Counted from the stretch's first letter, positions 51,264 through 60,462 are shown. The stretch is DNA of 64,000 nt from CAYHVK01 sp964360255 (GCA_964360255.1 CAYHVK010000002.1:62001-126000), one strand, 5' to 3'. A program made the numbers and translations. Notes: generated by a model from the sequence alone, not told the origin.

Positions 51264-51333
51264 TACAGACGACGTTCGATAACGGGCACGAGCTATACCT
51301 ACTGCCTTTGCCCGCTATTGAACGTCGTCTGTA
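51264..51333. repeat. Dispersed inverted repeat, copy 2
   Basis: Arms 51264-51288 and 51309-51333 pair at 23 of 25 positions. The arm core ACAGACGACG-T-TCGATA with GGGCACGAG beyond is the same element as at 20937, and it is T here where copy 1 has C. It lies between two convergent genes, so it could work as a terminator for both. Confidence 0.9.
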
Positions 51334-51366
51334 TGTGTCGGAACTTTTTTTTAATGAAGTGGTCAT

Positions 51367-52110
51367 TTAACCCGGGCGCAAAGTTCCGCACACACGATCC
51401 CAAAAAGAAAAAAAGAAGCCGTAATTGCCTTGCGAGTTCGCATGATGGTGGCTGTGCAGGGTTGCCGTGTTCAGCCAGCGACCCCAACGTGATTCACGAA
51501 CACTTGCTGACATATATTCAATACCGGTGTGAGCGAGCGTATTAATAAAGAAATCAAAACTAAAGAATGCCACAACAGTATAGAAGTGAACACCTGGCAA
51601 CAAAACAATTGCGAGCGGAAAGAACATCATCTCGATCACAGTTTCGAGTGGATGAAATGAGTAGGCAGCAAAAGCCGAAGGATAATTAGATAAGTGATGC
51701 ACTTTATGTACGCGTTTGAAAACAGCTGGGTGATGCATCCAGCGATGAACCCAGTAGAAGTAAGTGTCGTGCATAAGTATTAAAGCGACAAAATAAAATG
51801 CAGCTTTTACCCAGCCATGATCAGCGAAAGATCCGATATCAACTGAAGTGAGGCCGATGCCATTCGACCAGTGTAAGAAAAATGCAGTTGAGCCAAACAC
51901 TGGAATGGCGAGCATCGACCAAAACATTTCTCTTTTCATAGTGCTAAAAGCTGGTGGATTGGGACGAATGAGTGCTGATGCAAATCTGTTACGCAAACCA
52001 TACCAAACTAATAAATGTAAACCACCGGCAATCACCCAATAGCGTATTCCCATTGCGAGAGAGAAGAGCCAGAAAGTCTCCCAGGCTGACCCGTGTACCA
52101 TAGAATCCAT
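51367..52110 (-). CDS. Sterol desaturase/fatty acid hydroxylase family protein
   Basis: The ATG at 52110 behind GGTGGAGG is preferred over a start 14 codons earlier. 247 residues, with several membrane helices. The di-iron His clusters are HDTYFYWVHRWMHH, HKVHH and, near the C-terminus, TLHSHHH, with HTGIE in between. Enzymes of this family hydroxylate or desaturate lipid substrates using oxygen at the membrane face. A TetR-family gene diverges 69 bp away and probably controls it. The exact substrate is unknown. Confidence 0.88.
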   Translation of the reverse strand: MDSMVHGSAWETFWLFSLAMGIRYWVIAGGLHLLVWYGLRNRFASALIRPNPPAFSTMKREMFWSMLAIPVFGSTAFFLHWSNGIGLTSVDIGSFADHGWVKAAFYFVALILMHDTYFYWVHRWMHHPAVFKRVHKVHHLSNYPSAFAAYSFHPLETVIEMMFFPLAIVLLPGVHFYTVVAFFSFDFFINTLAHTGIEYMSASVRESRWGRWLNTATLHSHHHANSQGNYGFFFSFWDRVCGTLRPG

Positions 52111-52179
52111 TTGTAACCTCCACCTGCTACTGTTATGACATGAAAAGTTCACGACTTTGACTCGCTTTCAGGAGGGTGT

Positions 52180-52821
52180 ATGCCCGCGGCAGGCAAGGCA
52201 GCTAAAGCTGCGAAACTTAAGAGAAAAGATCCGAAGCAAAAACGCTCATCGGTGCTTGTGGATGCACTTTTAGAAACCGCGACTCGCATTTTATCAAAAC
52301 GCGAACTCGATGAAACCTCGACCAATCAGATCGCTGAACTTGCTGGCATTAGTATTGGATCTTTTTATCAGTACTTTCCAAATAAAGAATCTTTAGCGAG
52401 CGCAGTGATGGCAAAAATTCTTGAAGTGCATGCACGATTTGATGAAGAGCTTGAGAAGAAAAATCCTAATGCTGGTCCCGAAGAAAAAATTAAAATCACT
52501 CTCGATTATTTTTTCTCGCACTTTATGAAGCATCGAACTTTGTTTCGCGTTCTAGGTCGTCACGTATTTCGCATTAATCAATTTGAGAATTTAGTAAAAA
52601 CACGATTAGGGATTAAAGATGCCATTGCTCGCTCTATTTTAAAATCCCAACCTTCATTAGCTACCGAGCGGGCTGAAGCAATGGCTTGGGTGACGGTGAC
52701 TTCTGTCGCCGGAGTTTTAGAATCCATCGCCTTTATAGATATCAGCGATGAAAAGGTCTCAGCCGTACAGGCTGAGACCGAAAAAATGCTAATTTCTTAT
52801 CTGCATTTATCGTCTAATTGA
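52180..52821 (+). CDS. TetR-family transcriptional regulator
   Basis: 213 residues. A basic N-terminal arm is followed by the TetR helix-turn-helix (ATRILSKRELDETSTNQIAELAGISIGSFYQYFPNKESL) and a ligand-binding C-terminal domain. AGGAGGG precedes the ATG. Its only divergent neighbour is the desaturase-family gene, and a short dyad TGAAAAGTTCA lies in the 69-bp gap, so it likely represses that gene and perhaps itself. The ligand is unknown. Confidence 0.9.
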   Translation: MPAAGKAAKAAKLKRKDPKQKRSSVLVDALLETATRILSKRELDETSTNQIAELAGISIGSFYQYFPNKESLASAVMAKILEVHARFDEELEKKNPNAGPEEKIKITLDYFFSHFMKHRTLFRVLGRHVFRINQFENLVKTRLGIKDAIARSILKSQPSLATERAEAMAWVTVTSVAGVLESIAFIDISDEKVSAVQAETEKMLISYLHLSSN

Positions 52822-52975
52822 CGAAGCCTATCCCTCGCCGTTCTTACGTCGGCTCGACTGGCCTGGGCTGCCGTCTTGAAATCTATATAAATATTAAAAA
52901 TCTTCCCCAAATTTAACAACATTGTTAAGAATTTTATCGTTTTAAGTCGATAGGCATTCCATGGAGGATCCCAGG

Positions 52976-53917
52976 ATGAATTTTCGCTTAAAAATTATTC
53001 TTTTTTCATTCGTGGTTTTTGTCTCCAGCTGTTCGAGTGACGAGGTAAGCCTGGTTAAAAATGGTCCTTACGTTGTGATTTCAAGTGTGACCACCGGACC
53101 AGCGACGGGTCCGGGAATTGTGACGGTTTATGATCGTAGTGGCACACTTGTAAATGTACTCCGAGATTATGCGTCCAATGGTGCAGAGTATGGCGCTGGC
53201 CTCACTCACATTGGTGGGTTGATTTTCGGTGTGTCTGTTGATGGTACTGACCGAATCGATAAAATTGATATGTTGTCGGGCACTATCAGCTCGATAACTA
53301 ATGCTGCATTAACGGCTGCGCCAATGCGTAATATTGCCACTGATTCTCAGAAATCACTTTTCGTTGTCGAAGCCAATACAAATAGCATTGAAAAATTTGA
53401 TGTGAGTGGTTCGCGAGTTGGAAACCCATTTATTGCAACGACAACAGGTTCGTGCGTGCTGGCTTCTCCATGGGGAATAGCAGTGAATCCCACTAACAAT
53501 CGCTTTGCTGTTATCAGCTCAGCCGCTTCGGGCCGTTTTTCACTTTATAACTCAGATGGCACATGTAACACCCACACGACGGCCGCACCATTTAACTCAG
53601 GCACGCCTACAGGAATTGCCTATCACTCACTCAGTGGAAAATGGATTATTACATTTGCTACTACTCATGCCATTTATGCTGTTAGTGAAACGGGCGCTAG
53701 CCCAACACAGATTTTTTTAAATTCTTCGCTTATCAATACTCCGCGATCTGTGGCGTGTGATTCTGAGGGGAATATTTATGTCGGAAGTGATGGAACAGAT
53801 ACGGTCGAAAAACTTTATTGGTCAGGAACTGGCGCAGCGACTCGAGCTTTAGCTGGTCCATTTGCGGGCCCTTCGATTAACACTCTGAATCCAGCTGCTA
53901 TTGCGGTGGCTGAATGA
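52976..53917 (+). CDS. Secreted lipoprotein, beta-propeller-like
   Basis: 313 residues from the ATG at 52976 (GGAGG nearby). A lipoprotein signal ends FVSSCSSDE. The rest is made of repeat units with YDRSGTLVNVLRDY, DMLSGTISSIT, FDVSGSRVGNPF, SGKWIITFATTHAIYAV and EGNIYVGSDGTDTVEKLYW, like the blades of NHL or quinoprotein propellers. It may bind a surface ligand. A weak FliA-like element (TAAG ... GTCGATAG, 52926-52953) lies upstream. It overlaps the next gene by 4 bp. Confidence 0.7.
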   Translation: MNFRLKIILFSFVVFVSSCSSDEVSLVKNGPYVVISSVTTGPATGPGIVTVYDRSGTLVNVLRDYASNGAEYGAGLTHIGGLIFGVSVDGTDRIDKIDMLSGTISSITNAALTAAPMRNIATDSQKSLFVVEANTNSIEKFDVSGSRVGNPFIATTTGSCVLASPWGIAVNPTNNRFAVISSAASGRFSLYNSDGTCNTHTTAAPFNSGTPTGIAYHSLSGKWIITFATTHAIYAVSETGASPTQIFLNSSLINTPRSVACDSEGNIYVGSDGTDTVEKLYWSGTGAATRALAGPFAGPSINTLNPAAIAVAE

Positions 53918-54531
53918 GGATAGCGTTCTTTGTCTCTTTTCTTTTAGTAGGAGGTTTTGCTAAAGCTCAGCAGCAAGATCAAGTCTTCACCAAGAGCGGA
54001 TTTTTTTATTTCCTACCTTATTATGTGAGCTCTTCTGATCGACTTACAACTTCTAGCGGTCAATTGGCAAAGTTTGAAGGTGATGGGTATGGTTTAAGAT
54101 TGGGAGTGAGTCCGTTTCCAAACTGGTTGCCAGGTCTTTCAATCACTGCTGACTTTTCTGTGAGTGAAGGCGCAAATGAGACGGACTCAAGTGAAAAAAT
54201 AAAATGGTCGCAGGTTTCATATGGGCTCGCTCAATATATGAATCGCTTTTTATATTTAAGTGCCAAGTATTCAGAAAAGAAAATTACAGTTGCTGACAGT
54301 CTTATTGAGACTGAATTAAACCCGACCTCTGTAGCTATGGGAATCGGGATAGATGTCATTCGCATCGGCGACACATTTGCACTCAGTTTAGAAGCTGACT
54401 ATAACAAAGGCTTTTCTGAAAGAACAAAAAATCAAAACGCCGCTTACAATGCAGGCTCTGACGGTATTGAATACCGAGTTGGAATTCGCTGGTCCCCTGG
54501 AATTTCTTTTACAGCACCAAGTTCTCGTTAA
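53914..54531 (+). CDS. Outer-membrane beta-barrel-like protein
   Basis: 205 residues with a signal peptide (VSFLLVGGFAKA). The mature sequence alternates hydrophobic and polar residues (YGLRLGVSPFPNWLPGLSITADFSV; SYGLAQYMNRFLYLSAKYSEKK; VAMGIGIDVIRIGDTFALSLEADY) as in an 8-stranded barrel. It is coupled to the propeller lipoprotein by ATGA and meets the following lipoprotein gene tail to tail with no gap. Function unknown. Confidence 0.7.
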   Translation: MRIAFFVSFLLVGGFAKAQQQDQVFTKSGFFYFLPYYVSSSDRLTTSSGQLAKFEGDGYGLRLGVSPFPNWLPGLSITADFSVSEGANETDSSEKIKWSQVSYGLAQYMNRFLYLSAKYSEKKITVADSLIETELNPTSVAMGIGIDVIRIGDTFALSLEADYNKGFSERTKNQNAAYNAGSDGIEYRVGIRWSPGISFTAPSSR

Positions 54532-54813
54532 TTAAAAAGGGTAGTCGCAATCGTAAGATGTTCGGGAAGGGTAACGCTCGCCAACTTCGCTGCATTTTTT
54601 AAAATAAAACGGAACATTCGATTGCCGGTTTTTTGGAATCTCTTTTTGTACCTGAAAGCGATCAATAAAATATGAAGATGGGTGTTGGCGTGAACCCTCA
54701 GCGGGCTCACTATAGCCTTGAGAATCTCTTGAGTCTCCTATAGCACAACCTGTGGTCACTACCAAAATGACCGCGAGTAGAAACATTAATGAGAAAATTC
54801 TATATTCATGCAT
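54532..54813 (-). CDS. Small lipoprotein
   Basis: 93 residues. A long hydrophobic signal ends VVTTGC, so the Cys is probably lipidated. The mature part is polar, with two further Cys (FKKCSEV, YDCDYPF). Convergent with the barrel gene at zero distance. No family recognised. Confidence 0.55.
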   Translation of the reverse strand: MHEYRIFSLMFLLAVILVVTTGCAIGDSRDSQGYSEPAEGSRQHPSSYFIDRFQVQKEIPKNRQSNVPFYFKKCSEVGERYPSRTSYDCDYPF

Positions 54814-55057
54814 CCTTCTTTATTATGACTTGAAAAAACCGTCGCTGAAAGATCGGGTCTAGTAAGATAATTGTCTCGAAGACCTCTCGCTTGCTTCTTG
54901 AATCTTTTCTACAACACCGTTGCTTTTTTAATACACTGGACAACGCGATACGTTTGGACCTAGAATTTAAATATCAGGAATTTCAAATAGATGGCGACTG
55001 GACCTTGATCTTGTTTCGAGATTTTAGCTGGCCCATATTTTGTATTAGATAGGGAAT

Positions 55058-55945
55058 ATGTTTTTACAAAGAACGATTCGAACAAGAGCAGAAGTGCAAG
55101 GTATAGGTCTCCACACTGGTAAATCGGCGAAGCTGACGTTTTGTCCGGCGCCACCAAATACAGGAGTTCACTTTGTGCGCTCTGATCTTCCTGGCCGACC
55201 TTCGCTTAGAGCTCATGCTTTATCGGTGAACGCGACGACTTTAGCGACCACGGTGGCGGGCCCCGCTTTTTCGGTTTCAACAATTGAGCACTGCCTTTCA
55301 ACTCTCTCAGCTTTTCGTATCGACAATGTGATTATCGAACTCGACGGACCAGAAATTCCGATCTGTGATGGCAGTGCTAAAAACTTTCTCGAAGCTCTCA
55401 CCAAAGTGGGAATGATCGAGCAAGAAGAGCCGCGCAAATATGCTTACGTGAATCAGACTATTTATTTTGGCGATAGCAACAAACACGCCTATATTACGCC
55501 CTACAATGGCCTTCGTGTCACAGCGACTATAGATTTTGCTCATCCAAAAATTGGTCGCCAGGTGATGGACATCGATATCAACGAGCAATCTTTCTCGCGC
55601 GACATTGCTGGCGCTCGCACTTTCGGTTTTATGAAAGACGTTGAGATGATGCGCTCGAAAGGTCTCGCTCTCGGTGGGAGCATGGACAATGCCATTGTCT
55701 TAGACGAAAAAGAAATTTTAAATCCAAATGGACTTCGTTATGAAGACGAATTTGTTCGCCATAAAGTTTTGGACGCCCTAGGTGATCTCGTTACCCTAGG
55801 TATGCCTTTAATGGGCCACGTGGTTTTATTTAAAGCTGGTCACGATTTAATGAATCGCCTCGTTCGCAAAATTCTTGAGACTCCATCATCATATCACTTA
55901 CTTGAATTAGGTTCGGGTGTGCCTGAGGGGCCAGTCGCTATTTAG
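55058..55945 (+). CDS. lpxC: UDP-3-O-acyl-N-acetylglucosamine deacetylase
   Basis: 295 residues. The two-domain LpxC fold is clear: RTRAEVQGIGLHTG, the zinc-binding STIEHCLSTL with FRIDNVIIELDGPEIPICDGSA, and the second domain with FVRHKVLDALGDL supplying His and Asp, plus a C-terminal His in LFKAGHDLMN. It removes the acetyl group in the first committed step of lipid A synthesis, at the cytoplasmic membrane. It stands alone. Presence of lpxC implies a lipid A-bearing outer membrane. Confidence 0.96.
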   Translation: MFLQRTIRTRAEVQGIGLHTGKSAKLTFCPAPPNTGVHFVRSDLPGRPSLRAHALSVNATTLATTVAGPAFSVSTIEHCLSTLSAFRIDNVIIELDGPEIPICDGSAKNFLEALTKVGMIEQEEPRKYAYVNQTIYFGDSNKHAYITPYNGLRVTATIDFAHPKIGRQVMDIDINEQSFSRDIAGARTFGFMKDVEMMRSKGLALGGSMDNAIVLDEKEILNPNGLRYEDEFVRHKVLDALGDLVTLGMPLMGHVVLFKAGHDLMNRLVRKILETPSSYHLLELGSGVPEGPVAI

Positions 55946-55978
55946 TTAGCGGTATAGTTTCTAAGATAAATTTAAACC

Positions 55979-56857
55979 TTAAAGTTCAAAAATTAAGTGT
56001 CCCCACTTTTCTGTTAAAAGAAGTGGGGTTTTATTTTTCTGAAAGAGTTCGACCACTTCAAAATGAGGATGCCTATACTTTTTTCTGCGTGCAGATACGA
56101 CGGCCATTTTGAGGTTAGGAAGTGCCGCGATTAGTTCTTCTGATGTGCTTGTTCGACTGCCGTGATGCCCGACGATAAGAAATTCGATTTTCGACTTAGA
56201 CGAGTTGATGCTTATATTTTTTTTGGTGTCAGTCGGTTGACCCCCCAGCAGCGGCGCCCAAATTTTCTCGGCCTTCTTTGGGCTGTCGCCAGAAAAAAGC
56301 CAGCGCTTATCGAGTGTGTAGATTTCGCTGGCATCATTGGTGGTTTTTAAAAATCCAGGCGAGGTGCGAAACATAATATTTCTCGCTCGTTTCGGAATTT
56401 GCGCACGATCACAATCTGAAATGCCTCTGATCATATCAATCTTGCGGAGGCCAGCTTGGTATTTTCGCTGGGCAAAGATATTTAACGATTTTCCGGTGGA
56501 GAGCTTCTGCATTCGTTCGGCCTCAATGATCTCCCGTGAGATTCGCAGCAGTGAAGCCTTGTTCACTAAGCACAGCTCTCGAAACAAACGCGAAGCTGGT
56601 TTAATCAGCGAGATATGATCTGAGTCCAAATGACTGATATAAAGCACATTCAGTTTCTGCCGGCACAAATTTAAAGCTGAATGGCGAACGAAGAATTCTC
56701 CGCCCATGTCGAAGTGGAGGCAGTATTTGACCGAAATCAAAGTGCCCCAGCTACCTTGGCCTACGCTCCATATATATAGACGATCTCGTTCGACCTTTGA
56801 GGTTGAGGCGGCTAGTGAGAGCGTGAAGAAGAGAATAATTGCCCATCTTAAGATCAT
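55979..56857 (-). CDS. Metallo-beta-lactamase-fold half of ComEC, separate gene
   Basis: Start at 56857 with GGAG and good spacing; it overlaps the ComEC membrane gene stop by 1 bp. 292 residues. A signal peptide or membrane anchor (IILFFTLSLAAS) precedes IWSVGQGSWGTLISVKY (the vGQGda element of ComEC C-termini), SHLDSDHISLI (metal-binding site; the first usual His of HxHxDH is absent here) and FLIVGHHGSRTSTSEELI. In ComEC this domain is fused to the channel and is thought to degrade the non-transported strand. Here it would be exported on its own. Confidence 0.8.
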   Translation of the reverse strand: MILRWAIILFFTLSLAASTSKVERDRLYIWSVGQGSWGTLISVKYCLHFDMGGEFFVRHSALNLCRQKLNVLYISHLDSDHISLIKPASRLFRELCLVNKASLLRISREIIEAERMQKLSTGKSLNIFAQRKYQAGLRKIDMIRGISDCDRAQIPKRARNIMFRTSPGFLKTTNDASEIYTLDKRWLFSGDSPKKAEKIWAPLLGGQPTDTKKNISINSSKSKIEFLIVGHHGSRTSTSEELIAALPNLKMAVVSARRKKYRHPHFEVVELFQKNKTPLLLTEKWGHLIFEL

Positions 56858-57744
56858 TAGAGCTCCTTTTTTCTTCGTGTAACGATGTATTGATAAAGCG
56901 CGAACTGCAGGCCAAGTAAGAAAATCCACATCATAAAGGTCGGGATTTGATAAGTGGCGTTGGCGCTAGCGCTGAACTGGCTGAGAAAACTAATGATATA
57001 AATCAAGATCGCCCACACCCAATCGCTGAATCCCAAAAAACTAGAATGGATAAAAGGCAGAAACGAAACTGGAAGAAGAATAAAGCCAAGAATGGGGGCC
57101 ATTAACCAGTTCATTAATATTGTTGCTGGAGAATTGAGCCCTAAGCCAAGCATAGGCACGAGCATGACTATATATACTGCGGCTGATTTCTTGAGTGCTG
57201 ATGAAGCTGTGGTGAGGGCAAAGGCTGCTGACCAGCTCATTAAGAATGAAAGAGAATCCCACCACGCCGGAAAGAGAGCTAAGCAAACGAAACCAGAGAA
57301 TAAAACTGTGATGGATCCGCTCCAGTTGAGTTTGTAATGTTCGGCTTGTGAAGCCAGCACCAGGCCAACAAGTGCGCGCACAACAGGAGGATTCATTCCT
57401 GAAAAAAGTGAATATCCGAGAAGAAAAGCAAACTTCAAAGATGTTTTAAAGACACAGGGACGAAAAAATAAAATCTTATCGAGCAGAACGGAGCAGAAAA
57501 TTAAATGCGCACCAGAGACAACGATCAAATGATAAAGACCGGAATTTCTAAAATCCCAAATCATGGATGATGGCGGAGGATTGAGGCCGCAAATCGTAGC
57601 GGCGTAAAGAACGTTATATTCAGAAGTGTGAGGCGACATATTCTTACAAATATTTTGAAAGAACAAGGCGAACTCTGCTTCATTTATAGGCAAACCAAAA
57701 AACCAATTCAGGGCTGACAACGCAATTAATAAAAAAATGACCAT
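56857..57744 (-). CDS. comEC: ComEC membrane channel domain, separate gene
   Basis: 295 residues with many hydrophobic helices. GLYHLIVVSGAHL and PVVRALVGLVLASQ match the ComEC/Rec2 competence domain, which conducts single-stranded DNA through the inner membrane. The usual N-terminal OB-fold domain is missing: only about 60 residues precede the competence core. The nuclease-like half is the next gene (1-bp overlap). A candidate operator dyad (57811-57826) lies upstream. The gene name is by family; function depends on the split being active. Confidence 0.8.
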   Translation of the reverse strand: MVIFLLIALSALNWFFGLPINEAEFALFFQNICKNMSPHTSEYNVLYAATICGLNPPPSSMIWDFRNSGLYHLIVVSGAHLIFCSVLLDKILFFRPCVFKTSLKFAFLLGYSLFSGMNPPVVRALVGLVLASQAEHYKLNWSGSITVLFSGFVCLALFPAWWDSLSFLMSWSAAFALTTASSALKKSAAVYIVMLVPMLGLGLNSPATILMNWLMAPILGFILLPVSFLPFIHSSFLGFSDWVWAILIYIISFLSQFSASANATYQIPTFMMWIFLLGLQFALYQYIVTRRKKEL

Positions 57745-58094
57745 AGGAATGGCTTACATTGCATTTAACGCGCCGGACGCATTTTCATTTCTTACAAAAC
57801 CCATTTAAGGTTTAGACAGGTCTAAATTTAAGATTCAATTTAATATGTAACTCAAATGTTGCTTAAAACAATATTATATATGTATTTTCATATATTTATC
57901 TGTGCTTAATATTTAAGCAAATTGGTGAAAACCTTATCTGATAACACGTCTAAGGTCTGGAAGGTGTGGGGGTCCACAAAACATGTGGATAACTATTTTA
58001 TAAGTCCTAAATGTGAACGTTGACCGTCCGATATTCGCTTCTCAGACCGGTCCAAATTCGTTACGCTTATTATATGTGGGAGGGCACGTTATTT
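57745..58094. other. 350-bp AT-rich divergent intergenic region
   Basis: No gene seen. It contains TTTAGAC-AG-GTCTAAA (57811-57826), a dyad suited to a repressor, and a single TGTGGATAA (57984-57992), an exact DnaA-box complement. A lone box and no cluster of repeats argue against an origin. The rest is AT-rich without clear structure and must carry the promoters for comEC and the TPR-protein gene. Confidence 0.5.
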
Positions 58095-58550
58095 ATGAAC
58101 TTTTTAAAAGTCGTTCTATTTTCTATTTTAGTTTTGTCGCAACCTTCTCTTGCTGCACAGCAAAACGAAGAGCAAGTCTACATTGATGTGATCAAAAGCT
58201 TTCGTTTACGTAATCAATTGGCGCTTCGCAAGCATGTAGACATTCTTTTAAAAGAGTATCCAAAAAGCTCATATGCGGACAATGCCATTTACTTACGTGG
58301 TCAAGCGATGATGCAGAATCGGCAGTACACGGAAGCGATTCGGGAGTTCCAAAAGATTGGTGATCTTTATCCGCGCTCAAACAAGATGGTTTCGGCGCTG
58401 TTTAGTAAAGCCCAAGCTTACCGCAAGCTCAGTCTTTACGATGTATCTGAGAAAACTTTTAAACAAATTAAGAAACAGTATCCGGGCAGCCCTGAGGCTG
58501 AGCGGTGTGATTTAGAGCTTAAATTAATTGAGGTTCAAAAAGCCGGTTAG
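58095..58550 (+). CDS. Exported TPR protein, CpoB/YbgF-like
   Basis: 151 residues from the ATG at 58095, behind GGGAGGG. A signal peptide (VVLFSILVLSQPSLA) is followed by TPR-like units (YPKSSYADNAIYLRGQAMMQNRQYTEAIREFQKIGDLYPRSNKMVSALFSKAQAYRKL) of the type found in the C-terminal half of CpoB, with the PKS...ADNA spacing. It lacks the N-terminal trimerisation helix of full CpoB. It is followed 44 bp later by the LysM gene. A cell-wall or envelope scaffold role is likely. Confidence 0.75.
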   Translation: MNFLKVVLFSILVLSQPSLAAQQNEEQVYIDVIKSFRLRNQLALRKHVDILLKEYPKSSYADNAIYLRGQAMMQNRQYTEAIREFQKIGDLYPRSNKMVSALFSKAQAYRKLSLYDVSEKTFKQIKKQYPGSPEAERCDLELKLIEVQKAG

Positions 58551-58594
58551 CTCTAAAACTGAATACACAATTGACGAACAAGGAAGTTCATCGA

Positions 58595-60439
58595 ATGTTA
58601 AAGACAACGCGAGTCATTTTATTTCTAGCGATGATGGGATTAATGACATCATCGTATTCACTTCATACCGCTTATGCGCAAGACGATGATGTCATCGATT
58701 TTGAAGACGTTGAGTTAGATGAGGAAACAACTGCTGATGGCGCGGCGGCTGAAGATGATTTGAGCGATGCCGACATTGATGAAGAGTTCGCTGACGAAGA
58801 AGCACCGCAATCGACCGAAGATAAAACAGCTGAAACGACAACTGAGGCGCCAGCCGATGATGGTGCTCTTGAGCCTTTAGCTGAAGACCCTCCGCAACTG
58901 AGTGAGGATATTCCGAAGTCAGCAGATGAAGCCCCGGCCATTGCGACTCCTGCACCGCTCGGCGACCCAACGTCTGATGAGCCAGCAACATCGGCTGATA
59001 CTAGCACCCCAAATTCTGACTTCACATCGCTTTCAGCTGATAGCGATGGCGGCCCAGATTTAGAATACGAAGCGCGTTTGAACGATATTTTTGTGCGTCA
59101 CCTTTCAAGAAGCACCTCTGAAGAAGAGTGGGGCCGAGTTGTTGGTTCAAGATCTGATCAGCGTTACCGCATTCAGCGCGGCGATACGCTTTGGGATATC
59201 AGCCAAACTTTATTCGGTGATGGTAACTACTGGCCAAAAATTTGGTCACTGAACAGTTCAATTACTAATCCCCACTTGATTCGCCCGAATAACGTGATTC
59301 GTTTTATTTTGGGTGATGAGTCAGGTCCACCAGCCTTTACGGTGACAGAAGGCGAAGAAGAATCTTCGACGACGACAACCATCACGCAGAATGATGAAGG
59401 TCCAGAGATTCCACCGCCGTCAAGGCGATATAATCCGGTTGTTAAAAAACTTCCACCAAGTTTGCCGGCGTATCAAGATCCGTCAGCTATGGGCAGCGGC
59501 ATATATGATGAAGCTGGTATTGAATATGGTCGTAGAAAAATTATCGACCTCGTCGATCAGGTTCCGCTTTCGGCCTATATTGATGATACGAAACCAAAAC
59601 CTCTCGGTGTGGTTTCAGAAGTTGAGACGGGCTTTAACTTAGCTTCATCATTACAATATGTATATGTGCGTATGAATCGCGGCGAAGGCGAAGTGGGAGC
59701 CACTTATCTTTCGGTGATGGATCGCGGTGCAATTAAAGTCGATGCAGATGTGGTGAAGCAAAGGAATTTAGGTTTTGGTATTGAAGTTCTGGGAGAAGTT
59801 CAGCTCTTAGAAAAAGTAAACAGCGAGAAAAAAAATCAAAATGACGGCGATGTATATCGCGCTCTTGTAACAAAAACTGTAAGCCCGGTCTCCGTCGGTT
59901 CAGCTTTGATTCCAGCGCAGATAGAACAAGTGAATCTGTCTGAAAAAGGTTCGCGCTCACAAATTGTGGCGCAGATTATCGGTGGTCAGTTTTCAAACGA
60001 GCGTAAGCTTTACGGACCACAATCTTTTGCCTTCTTAAATAAAGGCGAGAATGACGGTTTAGCTGTGGGTCAAGTTCTGCCTATTCGCCTCAACAGAAAA
60101 GCTCGCGATCAGTCGTCGCAAGTTTTGGCTAACGTTCGCGCCATTGGTTGGCTAAAAATCGTTAAAACAACTCCGAAGTTTGCCACCGCAGTGATCTTAC
60201 GGGCTTGGGAAGGTATTGCCACCGGCGACTTCACAGGCGCCGGTGAGATGGATATGTCTCAGTCGGGTATGGAAGATCTTGATAATACACAAACGGCTAA
60301 AGGCTCTCTAATGGATGAGCTCGATGACGGTGGCTCAGTTGAAGATCCAATAGGCGGAACGGAAGAGAATAGTGAAGAGGGTGATGATCTAGATGATGGC
60401 GCCGACTTCACTGATGACGGGACGACTTTCGAAGAATAA
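58595..60439 (+). CDS. Exported acidic LysM-domain protein
   Basis: 614 residues from the ATG behind AAGGAAG. Signal peptide (SLHTAYA before QDDD). Residues about 30-170 are very acidic and Ala/Thr/Pro-rich, low complexity. A LysM domain follows (YRIQRGDTLWDISQTLFGDGNYWPKIWSLNSSITNPHLIRPNNVIRF), then a 300-residue domain of repeating beta character and a second acidic tail. LysM binds peptidoglycan glycans. The layout resembles envelope proteins that tether structures to the wall. Function otherwise unknown. Confidence 0.8.
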   Translation: MLKTTRVILFLAMMGLMTSSYSLHTAYAQDDDVIDFEDVELDEETTADGAAAEDDLSDADIDEEFADEEAPQSTEDKTAETTTEAPADDGALEPLAEDPPQLSEDIPKSADEAPAIATPAPLGDPTSDEPATSADTSTPNSDFTSLSADSDGGPDLEYEARLNDIFVRHLSRSTSEEEWGRVVGSRSDQRYRIQRGDTLWDISQTLFGDGNYWPKIWSLNSSITNPHLIRPNNVIRFILGDESGPPAFTVTEGEEESSTTTTITQNDEGPEIPPPSRRYNPVVKKLPPSLPAYQDPSAMGSGIYDEAGIEYGRRKIIDLVDQVPLSAYIDDTKPKPLGVVSEVETGFNLASSLQYVYVRMNRGEGEVGATYLSVMDRGAIKVDADVVKQRNLGFGIEVLGEVQLLEKVNSEKKNQNDGDVYRALVTKTVSPVSVGSALIPAQIEQVNLSEKGSRSQIVAQIIGGQFSNERKLYGPQSFAFLNKGENDGLAVGQVLPIRLNRKARDQSSQVLANVRAIGWLKIVKTTPKFATAVILRAWEGIATGDFTGAGEMDMSQSGMEDLDNTQTAKGSLMDELDDGGSVEDPIGGTEENSEEGDDLDDGADFTDDGTTFEE

Positions 60440-60462
60440 AGATTCGTCCGCCTCGGACAGTC

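Noticed and set aside
57984..57992. TGTGGATAA, a perfect DnaA box, in an AT-rich gap.
   Set aside because: A single box without a cluster, iterons or dnaA/dnaN neighbours is too little to propose an origin.
58672..59025. A Ser/Ala-rich frame antisense to the acidic LysM region.
   Set aside because: It mirrors the acidic and Ala codons of the real gene and has no start signal.
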